This document shows positions 1-4,829 of a DNA stretch of 5,244 nucleotides, one piece after another. Both the position numbers and the translations under genes were made by a program. Each line of letters opens with the position of its first letter. The stretch's first letter is position 1. Source of the stretch: Pseudomonadota bacterium. GTDB lineage: Bacteria; Pseudomonadota; Alphaproteobacteria; Sphingomonadales; SMXR01. A model generated the notes under the pieces. That model had not been told where the DNA came from and made no database searches. It saw only the letters and a program-made list of their open reading frames with translations. The DNA lies in assembly GCA_022568115.1 (NCBI GenBank), contig JADFFP010000114.1, positions 1-5,244 of the forward strand, in the 5' to 3' direction.

Positions 1-881
1 CATGGTGTTGAGCGCCATGAACGGACAGTTGTTGCAGCTGCACTGGCCGTCGGCTCCGGGTGCGCCGATGAAGGTTTTTTTGGCGCCGCCAGTTCCATCT
101 GGTGAATGATGTGCGGCTCGGTGGCGATGATGATGGTGTTTGCCGGGTGCTCGCGGGCTAATTTCAGGATCGAGGAGGTCGAGCCGACGTGATCGGCATG
201 GTCGAGGATCGCCGGCGGGCATTCCGGGTGGGCGGCGACCGGCGCATCGGGGTATTCGGCCTTCAGCTTGATCAGCTCCTTCTCCGAAAACTGTTCGTGG
301 ACAATGCAGGTGCCTTCCCACAGCAGCATCTCGCGCCCGGGCTTGCGGGCCAGCCAGGCGCCCAGATACTTGTCCGGCGCGAACAGGATCGGCTTATCTT
401 CAGGGATCTGGTTGATGATGGTCATGGCGTTGGTCGAGGTACAGATAATATCGGACAGCGCCTTGACCGCCGCCGAGCAGTTGACGTAGGTGATCGCTAC
501 GTGATCGGGATGGGCTTTCCGGAACGCTTCGAATTTATCGGCCGGGCATGAATCCTCAAGGCTGCAGCCGGCGCGCATATCTGGCAGCACCACGGTTTTA
601 CCGGGCGAGAGTATCTTGGCGGTCTCGGCCATAAAGCGCACCCCGCAAAAGGCGATGACATCAGCGTCGGTGGCCGCCGCGGTTCTGGAAAGGTCGAGGC
701 TGTCGCCGACAAAATCGGCGATGTCCTGGATTTCCGGGTCCTGGTAATAATGGGCCAGGATGACGGCGTTGCGCATCTTGGCCAGCCGTTTAATCTCCGC
801 CGCCAGGTCGAGGGCCGGGTCAATCCCGCCGACCCTTTTGTCAAGCGGGGCGTCGCGGGGGATATATGCCTGGGCGGTCAT
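1..881 (-). CDS. nadA: Quinolinate synthase NadA (3' end beyond window; apparent -1 frameshift)
   Basis: NadA is the cytosolic [4Fe-4S] enzyme that condenses iminoaspartate with dihydroxyacetone phosphate to quinolinate, the precursor of NAD. Read from ATG 881, residues 1-269 are open and show typical family segments: [13 protein letters not shown] (41-53), a GDSLDLSR stretch (59-66), AGCSLED with cluster Cys106, [11 protein letters not shown] (131-141), CTSTNAM (147-153), [11 protein letters not shown] (186-196) and HPECPP with cluster Cys221. After Lys268-Lys269 the frame goes wrong. The expected continuation [11 protein letters not shown] then [14 protein letters not shown] lies in the -1 frame (positions 1-75) and contains the third ligand cysteine (CP motif). 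Neither frame reaches a stop inside the window. The start is supported by a GAGGTG Shine-Dalgarno that lies inside the last codons of modA; that gene's stop is one base upstream, so expression is probably coupled to it. Family identity is very secure. Whether the gene is intact depends on the A7 run. Confidence 0.95.
   Translation of the reverse strand, partial: MTAQAYIPRDAPLDKRVGGIDPALDLAAEIKRLAKMRNAVILAHYYQDPEIQDIADFVGDSLDLSRTAAATDADVIAFCGVRFMAETAKILSPGKTVVLPDMRAGCSLEDSCPADKFEAFRKAHPDHVAITYVNCSAAVKALSDIICTSTNAMTIINQIPEDKPILFAPDKYLGAWLARKPGREMLLWEGTCIVHEQFSEKELIKLKAEYPDAPVAAHPECPPAILDHADHVGSTSSILKLAREHPANTIIIATEPHIIHQMELAAPKKPSSAHPEPTASAAATTVRSWRSTP
75..81 (-). other. A7 homopolymer / possible -1 slippery heptamer in nadA
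   Basis: On the coding strand the reading is CCA AAA AAA CCT. The homology to NadA jumps exactly here from the 0 frame (…ELAAPKK) to the -1 frame (TFIGAPGAD…). In the 0 frame the run forms A AAA AAA, a slippery heptamer of the bacterial type (E. coli dnaX uses A AAA AAG). Six bases further on, TCGGC (68-64 on the minus strand) can pair with GCCGA (54-50), a weak 5-bp stem. The plainest explanation is a lost A in the run, from a read or assembly error or a real mutation. Programmed or transcriptional slippage is the alternative. Confidence 0.8.
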
Positions 882-882
882 G

Positions 883-1710
883 TCAGTTCACCTCAAAACC
901 TTTGCTTTGTAATATAGTCTTGAAGTCCTCCGATTTCAAAAAATCAAGGAATTTTTTTGTCTTACCCGAATTAGATTGTTTCACCGCAACCGCCCAGTAG
1001 ACGATCGGGGTGTGGGAGTCTTGGGGGATTTCATTGAAGACCATGATGTTTTCCGAAGCCAAAGCGTCCGTTAGATAAATGACACCTTCAGCGGGGGCTT
1101 GAGTCTCTATCAAAAAAACTGCTTGTCTGGAATTTTTAGCGGGGATCAGTCTATTTTGGTGACTTTCCCACATTCCCATATTGATTAAGGCTTCTTTCGC
1201 ATATTGGCCAAGAGGAACATAATCGGGATCACCGGTAATAAAAACTGAAGCTTGCCCCCAATCACCCTGCACTGAGACTATTCCTTTTTCCCCGGATTCG
1301 TTTTTAAATTTTTCGATAGTCTTTCTTATTTCTTCAATCTGCTCGCTTGAAAAGGTGCGCACCCAAACCAGCCGATTCCGGGCAATTTCAACCGGCTCTG
1401 CTTCATAATGTCCACCCTCAGCCAGGTAATTGAGCCACACCGCGTCGGCAGCGATAAACACATCGGCCGGGGCGCCCCGGGCGATCTGGCGGGCCAGCGT
1501 CGAGGAGGCGGCTTCGACGATCACAATATCGAGGCCGGTTTTTCCCTCGATGAATTCTTCCTGCTCATGCAGCACCCAGGCAAAGCGCGAGGCGGCGAAA
1601 ACGGTGAGCTGGTTTTCCCGCTCCTTATCCCCCAGGCCATCCATGAGAAAAACCGCCAAAAGGACCAAAAGTCCTGAAAAAGTAATGGCAAGAATTTTGA
1701 AATTTTTCAT
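883..1710 (-). CDS. modA: ModA-like periplasmic oxyanion-binding protein (orphan)
   Basis: This is a 275-residue substrate-binding protein of the molybdate ABC importer type. An N-terminal hydrophobic helix (about 5-23) after MKNFK gives export. There is no lipobox and no clear AxA cleavage site, so it may stay anchored. Family signatures in order: LTVFAAS (35-41), [23 protein letters not shown] (67-89), [16 protein letters not shown] (160-175), GVIYLTDA (209-216). Against E. coli ModA as I recall it, two of the ligand hydroxyls are kept (Ser69 for Ser39, Tyr212 for Tyr170), but the first-loop Ser12 is Arg42, Ala125 is Leu167 and Val152 is Ser194. Tungstate, another oxyanion or a different ligand is therefore possible. 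No modB or modC lies nearby. An in-frame TAA four codons upstream fixes the start at ATG 1710, which has no good Shine-Dalgarno. Base composition is uneven: 1441-1620 is 64% GC by my count, 1081-1380 is 44%. Confidence 0.88.
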   Translation of the reverse strand: MKNFKILAITFSGLLVLLAVFLMDGLGDKERENQLTVFAASRFAWVLHEQEEFIEGKTGLDIVIVEAASSTLARQIARGAPADVFIAADAVWLNYLAEGGHYEAEPVEIARNRLVWVRTFSSEQIEEIRKTIEKFKNESGEKGIVSVQGDWGQASVFITGDPDYVPLGQYAKEALINMGMWESHQNRLIPAKNSRQAVFLIETQAPAEGVIYLTDALASENIMVFNEIPQDSHTPIVYWAVAVKQSNSGKTKKFLDFLKSEDFKTILQSKGFEVN

Positions 1711-1718
1711 GTGCCGTT

Positions 1719-1747
1719 GTTACAGGAAAAAGTTCCGTTCGTCTCAA
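1719..1747 (-). promoter_or_regulatory. Candidate sigma70 promoter of modA-nadA
   Basis: On the minus strand TTGAGA (1747-1742) and TGTAAC (1724-1719) are separated by exactly 17 bases, matching the -35 consensus at five of six and the -10 consensus at four of six positions. The -10 ends eight bases before the modA ATG, so transcription would begin at or beside the start codon and give a leaderless or near-leaderless mRNA. That fits the missing Shine-Dalgarno of modA. This is inferred from sequence only; the upstream region could hold other promoters. Confidence 0.4.
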
Positions 1748-1897
1748 ACTTTGGCAATTAGAGGTCATTTTTCATCTCCCCCTTAATTCCCTGGCTTGCC
1801 TTGACCGGGCTCGGCTGTGCGGCTCGCCTCCCTTTATCAAATGAGGGCGGAAAAGCGCGGAAAATTCCTGTTCTATCCCGGCCTTTCACCCCGGTCT

Positions 1898-2788
1898 TTA
1901 ATCAACCCGGCCCCACATGGTGCGGGTCAGCCTGATCTTGGGCTTCAGGCGTTCTCCCCCGCCGGCCAGCAGGAAGATGACCGCAGCGGCAATAAACGGG
2001 GCCTGGGCCAGGGAAATTCCCAGCGCCGGGCCGATCGCCGTTACCGGGGCCAGATTGACCCAAAGATGCCAGCCGATGGCGGCTAGCGCCAGTGCCCCTG
2101 AAACCCTTGGGGCCAGGCCAAGAAAGATCATTATTCCTGCCGCCAGGGTCAGGTACGGGTGGGTTGAATAGGTTGGCAGACCAAAAACCAGGTCGCTGGC
2201 GGCCGCCCCCAGGAACAGGAAAGAAAGCCCCAGCCTGATCTGGACGCCAACCGTGTCCCATTTCAGGTTTTTCGGGATCAGCCCGGGAAGGTGAAATTTG
2301 TGGTCGATGCTGTTGCTGCCGGGTCCGATATTGGCCAGCACGGCAAAAAGCATGATCAGGGCCAGGCTGTTGGCGCCGGCGACCGGTCCGCCCAGCGCCT
2401 GGAAATCGCTCGCGTAAAAAATCCAGGGCAGGGCCTCGTAAAGACCCGTCAGCCAGGGAACCAAATACAAAAAGGCTAACAAGGCGCCATAAAACCTGAC
2501 CCAAAACCCGGCGAAAATAAAGATTGCCGCTGTCAGGCTAAGACCCAGAGAGGCCCTGAGAAGATTGACCGGGGTAATATAGTCCCCCAGAACATAGGAG
2601 CTGAAAACATCTTTCAGAATTCCCTTGATGCCAAGGGCGCCCAGCACGGCGTCAGCCGAATGATCCCCCGCCTGGTAGACGCCGATCAAACCCCAGCCGA
2701 CGCCGAGCAGGGCGAGCCCCAGCCCGGCGCGCATAATCTGGGCAATCTGATCAATCTGTTCAGCCGACAGCCGGACCGTTTTCGCCAT
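1898..2788 (-). CDS. DoxX-like membrane protein, two tandem four-helix modules
   Basis: This is a 296-residue integral membrane protein with about eight hydrophobic helices (roughly 20-38, 76-94, 98-116, 140-155, 184-203, 211-227, 230-247, 260-277). The first half has DoxX/DoxD-like features: a RAGLGLALLG opening helix, a long extracytoplasmic stretch, a helix pair LGLSLTAAIFIFAGFWVRFYGAL and the family-like closing motif IGPGSNSID (154-162). The second half repeats the pattern: RLGLSFLFLGAAASD (185-199), then LTLAAGIMIFLGLAPRVSGAL (213-233), ending in a degenerate LLAGGGERL in place of the GPG-SxD motif. DoxX-type proteins are linked to quinol oxidation, thiosulfate oxidation or oxidative stress depending on the member; nothing here fixes the substrate. 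The start ATG 2788 has a GAGGGA Shine-Dalgarno seven bases upstream. The gene is 77 bases from the DUF547 gene and 187 from modA, so it may be its own unit. The second reading frame open across it (1902-2504) is a shadow. Confidence 0.75.
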   Translation of the reverse strand: MAKTVRLSAEQIDQIAQIMRAGLGLALLGVGWGLIGVYQAGDHSADAVLGALGIKGILKDVFSSYVLGDYITPVNLLRASLGLSLTAAIFIFAGFWVRFYGALLAFLYLVPWLTGLYEALPWIFYASDFQALGGPVAGANSLALIMLFAVLANIGPGSNSIDHKFHLPGLIPKNLKWDTVGVQIRLGLSFLFLGAAASDLVFGLPTYSTHPYLTLAAGIMIFLGLAPRVSGALALAAIGWHLWVNLAPVTAIGPALGISLAQAPFIAAAVIFLLAGGGERLKPKIRLTRTMWGRVD

Positions 2789-2814
2789 GGTTTGTCCCTC
2801 GATTCAGCACAGCA

Positions 2815-2843
2815 ATATTGGCGCATTATGTATATGAAGTAAA
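2815..2843 (-). promoter_or_regulatory. Weak candidate promoter for the DoxX-like gene
   Basis: On the minus strand TTTACT (2843-2838) and CAATAT (2820-2815) are spaced by 17 bases, 27 bases before the start codon at 2788. The match to the hexamers is only four and three of six, so this is suggestive. The same short gap (2789-2865) also has CCCGGG twice (2848-2853 and 2874-2879), which could pair as a 6-bp stem with a 20-base loop at the end of the DUF547 gene. I do not call it a terminator because no T run follows. Confidence 0.25.
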
Positions 2844-2865
2844 TGGCCCGGGGATGGGTCTTGTT

Positions 2866-3870
2866 TTATCTTGCCCGGGGTTGAATGAGGCGGTTGCCAA
2901 AAAGGGAATTCTGGCCACAGTTGGGGCTGTCAAGATTATTGCAGGTTCCCTTTAGGTTGAAGGCCAGATACATCTGACCCAAATTAAAGCCGCCAATCCG
3001 CGTCGGAATATCGTTCAGCTCCCAGTCAAAGGTATAGGTAATCTGGCTGGCGCTGGCGCGCGCCAATTTTTTACCAAGTTTTTTTCCGGCATACTCCCGC
3101 AGGTGCCGCAGGATCGCCTCGGCGCCGCCAAACAGATCGGAATGCCACTCGTAGACCAGCGGAACCTCAAGGCCTTTTTTGCGTGAGATATTTATGGTGT
3201 TTGAGGCATTGATAAACTGGCGGCCATTTTGCTCCAACAGGGCGTACACGTTTTCCCCGGTAAAGGCCTGGTTCATCAGGAATGGCCCTCCTTTGGCGCC
3301 GTAAAACAACCCATATAGCACCATGGGGTCCGGCCAGCCGCTGGAAATAATTTCCTCGATGTCGCGGATTGAAAGAAACTGCCATTCACCCCAAACCTTC
3401 TTGGTGGTCCATTCAGAGGCTTTGGTATTTGTTCCGTAATAGAGGTCCTTCAAATTATTTTCCTCGATCGGCGTGTGGAAAAAAATTGTGTGAAGAACCA
3501 GGGCGTTTCTCAAATTCAGCCAATAGGCCAATTGTGCATCCCGGTTCAGTTTTGAAACCTCGACCTCCCACATTTTCTGGACGTAAATTTCCAGTACAAA
3601 AAGAATCTGCTCAAACTCCTGCTTGATCAATTTGTAGGGGACGTAGTTGATGTCCATGCCTTTTTTCAACCTGGGTTCGCGCAGGGTGCGGCTGTTTGAA
3701 GTTTGAGTATCAGCGATTTCCAGGATGGTCTGGCGTTCCAGCACCACGGTCCCAAGAATAAGCGCCCAGTCACTGTGATCAACGCTTTGGACGGCGGCCA
3801 CATCCTCCTCGGCCAAGGCCGGGAGGGACAGGGCAAAAAAGCAGCAGAACAGGACCAGGACTTTTTTCAC
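2866..3870 (-). CDS. Secreted DUF547-family protein
   Basis: This is a 334-residue exported protein of unknown function. The start is chosen at GTG 3870: it gives a clean Sec signal peptide (VKKVLVLFCCFFALSLPALA, cleavage likely before EED) and has AGAGG seven bases upstream, whereas the TTG at 3909 would add 13 residues ahead of the signal. In this numbering the DUF547 core is NRDAQLAYWLNLRNALVLHTI (109-129), then SIRDIEEI (167-174) and DPMVLYGLFYGAKGGP (181-196). The family usually has an Asn-Cys-Gly…Ser-Cys-Pro type segment at the last position as I recall it; here it is YGAKGGP, with no cysteine, so a cysteine-dependent activity seems unlikely. A basic linker, KKLGKKL, precedes the C-terminal region, which holds two cysteines (310 and 318) in TCNNLDSPNC that could form a disulfide. 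It lies upstream of the DoxX-like gene on the same strand; a functional link is not shown. Confidence 0.78.
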   Translation of the reverse strand: MKKVLVLFCCFFALSLPALAEEDVAAVQSVDHSDWALILGTVVLERQTILEIADTQTSNSRTLREPRLKKGMDINYVPYKLIKQEFEQILFVLEIYVQKMWEVEVSKLNRDAQLAYWLNLRNALVLHTIFFHTPIEENNLKDLYYGTNTKASEWTTKKVWGEWQFLSIRDIEEIISSGWPDPMVLYGLFYGAKGGPFLMNQAFTGENVYALLEQNGRQFINASNTINISRKKGLEVPLVYEWHSDLFGGAEAILRHLREYAGKKLGKKLARASASQITYTFDWELNDIPTRIGGFNLGQMYLAFNLKGTCNNLDSPNCGQNSLFGNRLIQPRAR

Positions 3871-3929
3871 GGGCAAACCTCTCAAATAACCGCCCGCTGA
3901 AAATAGCAAATAATGTCCAATAACACAAT

Positions 3930-3965
3930 CAATGACTTAAAGACCGGCAATGACATAAAGACCGG
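3930..3965. repeat. Two tandem 18-bp direct repeats
   Basis: The unit CAATGACTTAAAGACCGG (3930-3947) is followed directly by CAATGACATAAAGACCGG (3948-3965), differing at one base. The pair lies 60-95 bases upstream of the DUF547 start codon, a usual place for an operator with two repeated half-sites. The adjoining AACAGGGATCTGAC is reminiscent, from memory only, of sequence flanking REP-associated (Y1) transposase elements. A regulatory site and an old mobile-repeat scar are both open. Confidence 0.85.
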
Positions 3966-4077
3966 AACAGGGATCTGACTCTTGAGGTCGTGAGGTTTCG
4001 GAGGCAAGTTTTCATTTTTATTAAAAATTGTTCTTTTTCAATATTTGTAGTAACTTTTTTTGTGAGTATTTCGTGGG

Positions 4078-4087
4078 GGAATATTCC
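4078..4087. repeat. Perfect 10-bp palindrome GGAATATTCC
   Basis: GGAATATTCC reads the same on both strands and sits in AT-rich DNA about 44 bases upstream of the -35 of the plus-strand promoter. Such a dyad can be a binding site for a dimeric regulator. A 10-bp palindrome can arise by chance in this composition, so its role is conjecture. Confidence 0.4.
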
Positions 4088-4130
4088 TTATTATTTTATT
4101 GATGTAAGCTTGTTTCAGGCGGGTGCTTGG

Positions 4131-4159
4131 TTGTGAATTTTTTTATTTATTTGTTTAAC
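4131..4159 (+). promoter_or_regulatory. Candidate promoter of the CpaF-N-like gene
   Basis: TTGTGA (4131-4136) and TTTAAC (4154-4159) are 17 bases apart, each matching four of six consensus positions, in an AT-rich setting. Transcription would begin near 4166, leaving a leader of about 25 bases that carries the strong Shine-Dalgarno AGAGGAGAG (4177-4185) ahead of ATG 4191. Confidence 0.45.
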
Positions 4160-4190
4160 ATAGACGGCAACAATATAGAGGAGAGACAAT

Positions 4191-4496
4191 ATGTCGGCTT
4201 TACTATCACACGTATCTGAAAACAAAGTGCAAAGCGTTTTTGTCAAAGAGCGTTCTATCGCCTCGTCCAGACAAGAGATCCGGGCACAGTTGTTCGCCCT
4301 GGTCGACCCTGAGACGGTGTTGACAATTCCCCGTAAGGAGCTGCTTGATCAGGTTTCTTTCGTGGTCGGGGAGCTGGCGCGGAAAAATTCGATTGAGATG
4401 CACAACGGGGAAATAGCCGCGTTTGTAGAAGTTCTGGCCGATGATCTGGTCAGCGCCTGTTCGGGAAAATATTCCCTGCAGCAAAAATTGATTTAA
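4191..4496 (+). CDS. Small protein resembling the CpaF/TadA N-terminal helical domain, no ATPase
   Basis: This is a 101-residue soluble protein with no signal or membrane segment. Residues about 27-88 (RQEIRAQLFALVDPETVL, IPRKELLDQVSFVVGELARK, then MHNGEIAAFVEVLADDLV) follow the helical domain that precedes the ATPase in CpaF/TadA, the motor of Tad pili and type II/IV-related secretion: short helix and 'id' turn, basic 'R-x-EL' helix, then the acidic helix ending before the GLGPLE motif. Here GLGPLE and the Walker A and B motifs are absent; the chain ends SACSGKYSLQQKLI and stops. Nothing of an ATPase can be read in 4497-4680. The start ATG 4191 has a strong AGAGGAGAG seven bases upstream and its own promoter, so it looks like a working gene and not a fragment left by deletion. 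The role is unknown; binding to a full-length CpaF or its membrane partner is an inference. The match is by eye and a chance helical likeness is possible. Confidence 0.6.
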   Translation: MSALLSHVSENKVQSVFVKERSIASSRQEIRAQLFALVDPETVLTIPRKELLDQVSFVVGELARKNSIEMHNGEIAAFVEVLADDLVSACSGKYSLQQKLI

Positions 4497-4562
4497 GCGC
4501 GCCCAAGATTTAAGGATTTACTGTCCGCCTCTCGCTGGGGCGTGACTTCCGCTTCGCAATTC

Positions 4563-4611
4563 AAGGCTCCTTAGGGTCTGCGGCAGTCCCCCTTCGCTCC
4601 TAAAGGAGCTT
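4563..4611. repeat. Imperfect inverted repeat and short hairpin
   Basis: GCTCC-TAAA-GGAGC (4596-4609) is a perfect 5-bp hairpin. Its right arm CCTAAAGGAGCTT (4599-4611) can also pair imperfectly with AAGGCTCCTTAGG (4563-4575). The two pairings are mutually exclusive. It lies in the convergent gap between the plus-strand gene and tRNA-Pro and has no T run, so I do not call it an intrinsic terminator. Confidence 0.55.
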
Positions 4612-4622
4612 CGGGCGACACT

Positions 4623-4679
4623 CCTTCGCCCAAGATGCGTTTTCGGGTGGCCAGCCACCCGAAGCCCGCAGGGCGAAGG
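4623..4679. repeat. Nested palindromic element next to tRNA-Pro
   Basis: Outer arms CCTTCGCCC (4623-4631) and GGGCGAAGG (4671-4679) are perfect 9-bp inverted repeats. Inside them TTCGGGTGG (4642-4650) and CCACCCGAA (4655-4663) form another perfect 9-bp stem with a CCAG loop. The outer arm ends one base before the CCA end of the tRNA. It may fold in the tRNA precursor as a processing or stability structure, or belong to a family of interspersed palindromic repeats; the repeated TTCGC/GCGAA words from 4552 onwards (4553-4557, 4593-4597, 4625-4629, 4673-4677) favour the latter. A stretch of non-coding sequence from 4497 to 4622 adds only the smaller hairpin. Confidence 0.8.
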
Positions 4680-4680
4680 G

Positions 4681-4757
4681 TGGTCGGGGAGAGAGGATTC
4701 GAACCTCCGGCCCCTGCCTCCCGAAGGCAGTGCTCTACCAGGCTGAGCTACCCCCCG
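4681..4757 (-). tRNA. tRNA-Pro, anticodon CGG
   Basis: This is a 77-nt tRNA with encoded CCA that folds as a full cloverleaf. The acceptor CGGGGGG pairs with CTCCCCG (one G-U), the D arm is GCTC…GAGC with AGCCTGGTA in the loop, and the anticodon stem CTGCC/GGCAG encloses TTCGGGA, giving anticodon CGG for codon CCG. A 5-base variable loop follows, then the T arm GGAGG/CCTCT around TTCGAAT, with discriminator A. It has its own promoter upstream. The open reading frame across this gene (4518-4769) is a translation artefact. Confidence 0.97.
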
Positions 4758-4781
4758 ACTTGGAAGCATCTCACGGCGCGC

Positions 4782-4810
4782 TTTATACCGCCGAAGTTCC
4801 GGCCCTGCAA
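4782..4810 (-). promoter_or_regulatory. Promoter of tRNA-Pro with GC-rich discriminator
   Basis: On the minus strand TTGCAG (4810-4805) and TATAAA (4787-4782) are 17 bases apart. The -10 matches five of six positions, and transcription would begin near 4775, about 18 bases before the tRNA 5' end. The bases right after the -10 are GCGCGCC, the GC-rich discriminator typical of stable-RNA promoters under stringent (ppGpp) control. The stringent effect is known for E. coli and inferred here. Confidence 0.65.
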
Positions 4811-4829
4811 GGGGGTGAATTGGAAAAAA

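Larger units (their letters stand above)
3871..4190. other. AT-rich divergent intergenic region
   Basis: This 320-base gap lies between the start of the DUF547 gene (minus) and the start of the small plus-strand gene, so it must hold control signals for both. I find no credible gene in any frame. It holds the 18-bp tandem repeat, the 10-bp palindrome and the promoter listed separately. 4021-4080 is only 27% GC by my count, with phased A and T runs that suggest curved or UP-element-like DNA. I could not pick a convincing promoter for the DUF547 gene. Confidence 0.7.

Noticed and set aside
497..844. A 115-codon minus-strand open frame in nadA
   Set aside because: It is in another frame than the conserved NadA protein and shows no family motif; it is a shadow of GC-rich coding DNA.
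1711..1897. A ModE box or molybdenum-cofactor riboswitch ahead of modA
   Set aside because: I find neither the ModE dyad with TATA-type arms nor the Moco motif in this stretch.
1902..2504. A 200-codon minus-strand open frame overlapping the DoxX-like gene
   Set aside because: Rich in Arg, Gly and Pro with no membrane helices; it is the +1 shadow of the DoxX-like gene, which has the helices and the ribosome site.
3871..4190. A small RNA or CRISPR-like array in the AT-rich gap
   Set aside because: Only two direct repeats without spacers, no conserved RNA fold that I can recognise and no Cas gene nearby.
4518..4769. An 83-codon minus-strand open frame containing GVAQPGRALPSGG…RFESSLPDH
   Set aside because: It is the translation of the tRNA-Pro gene and the adjoining palindromic repeats; this peptide is a well-known false gene over tRNAs.
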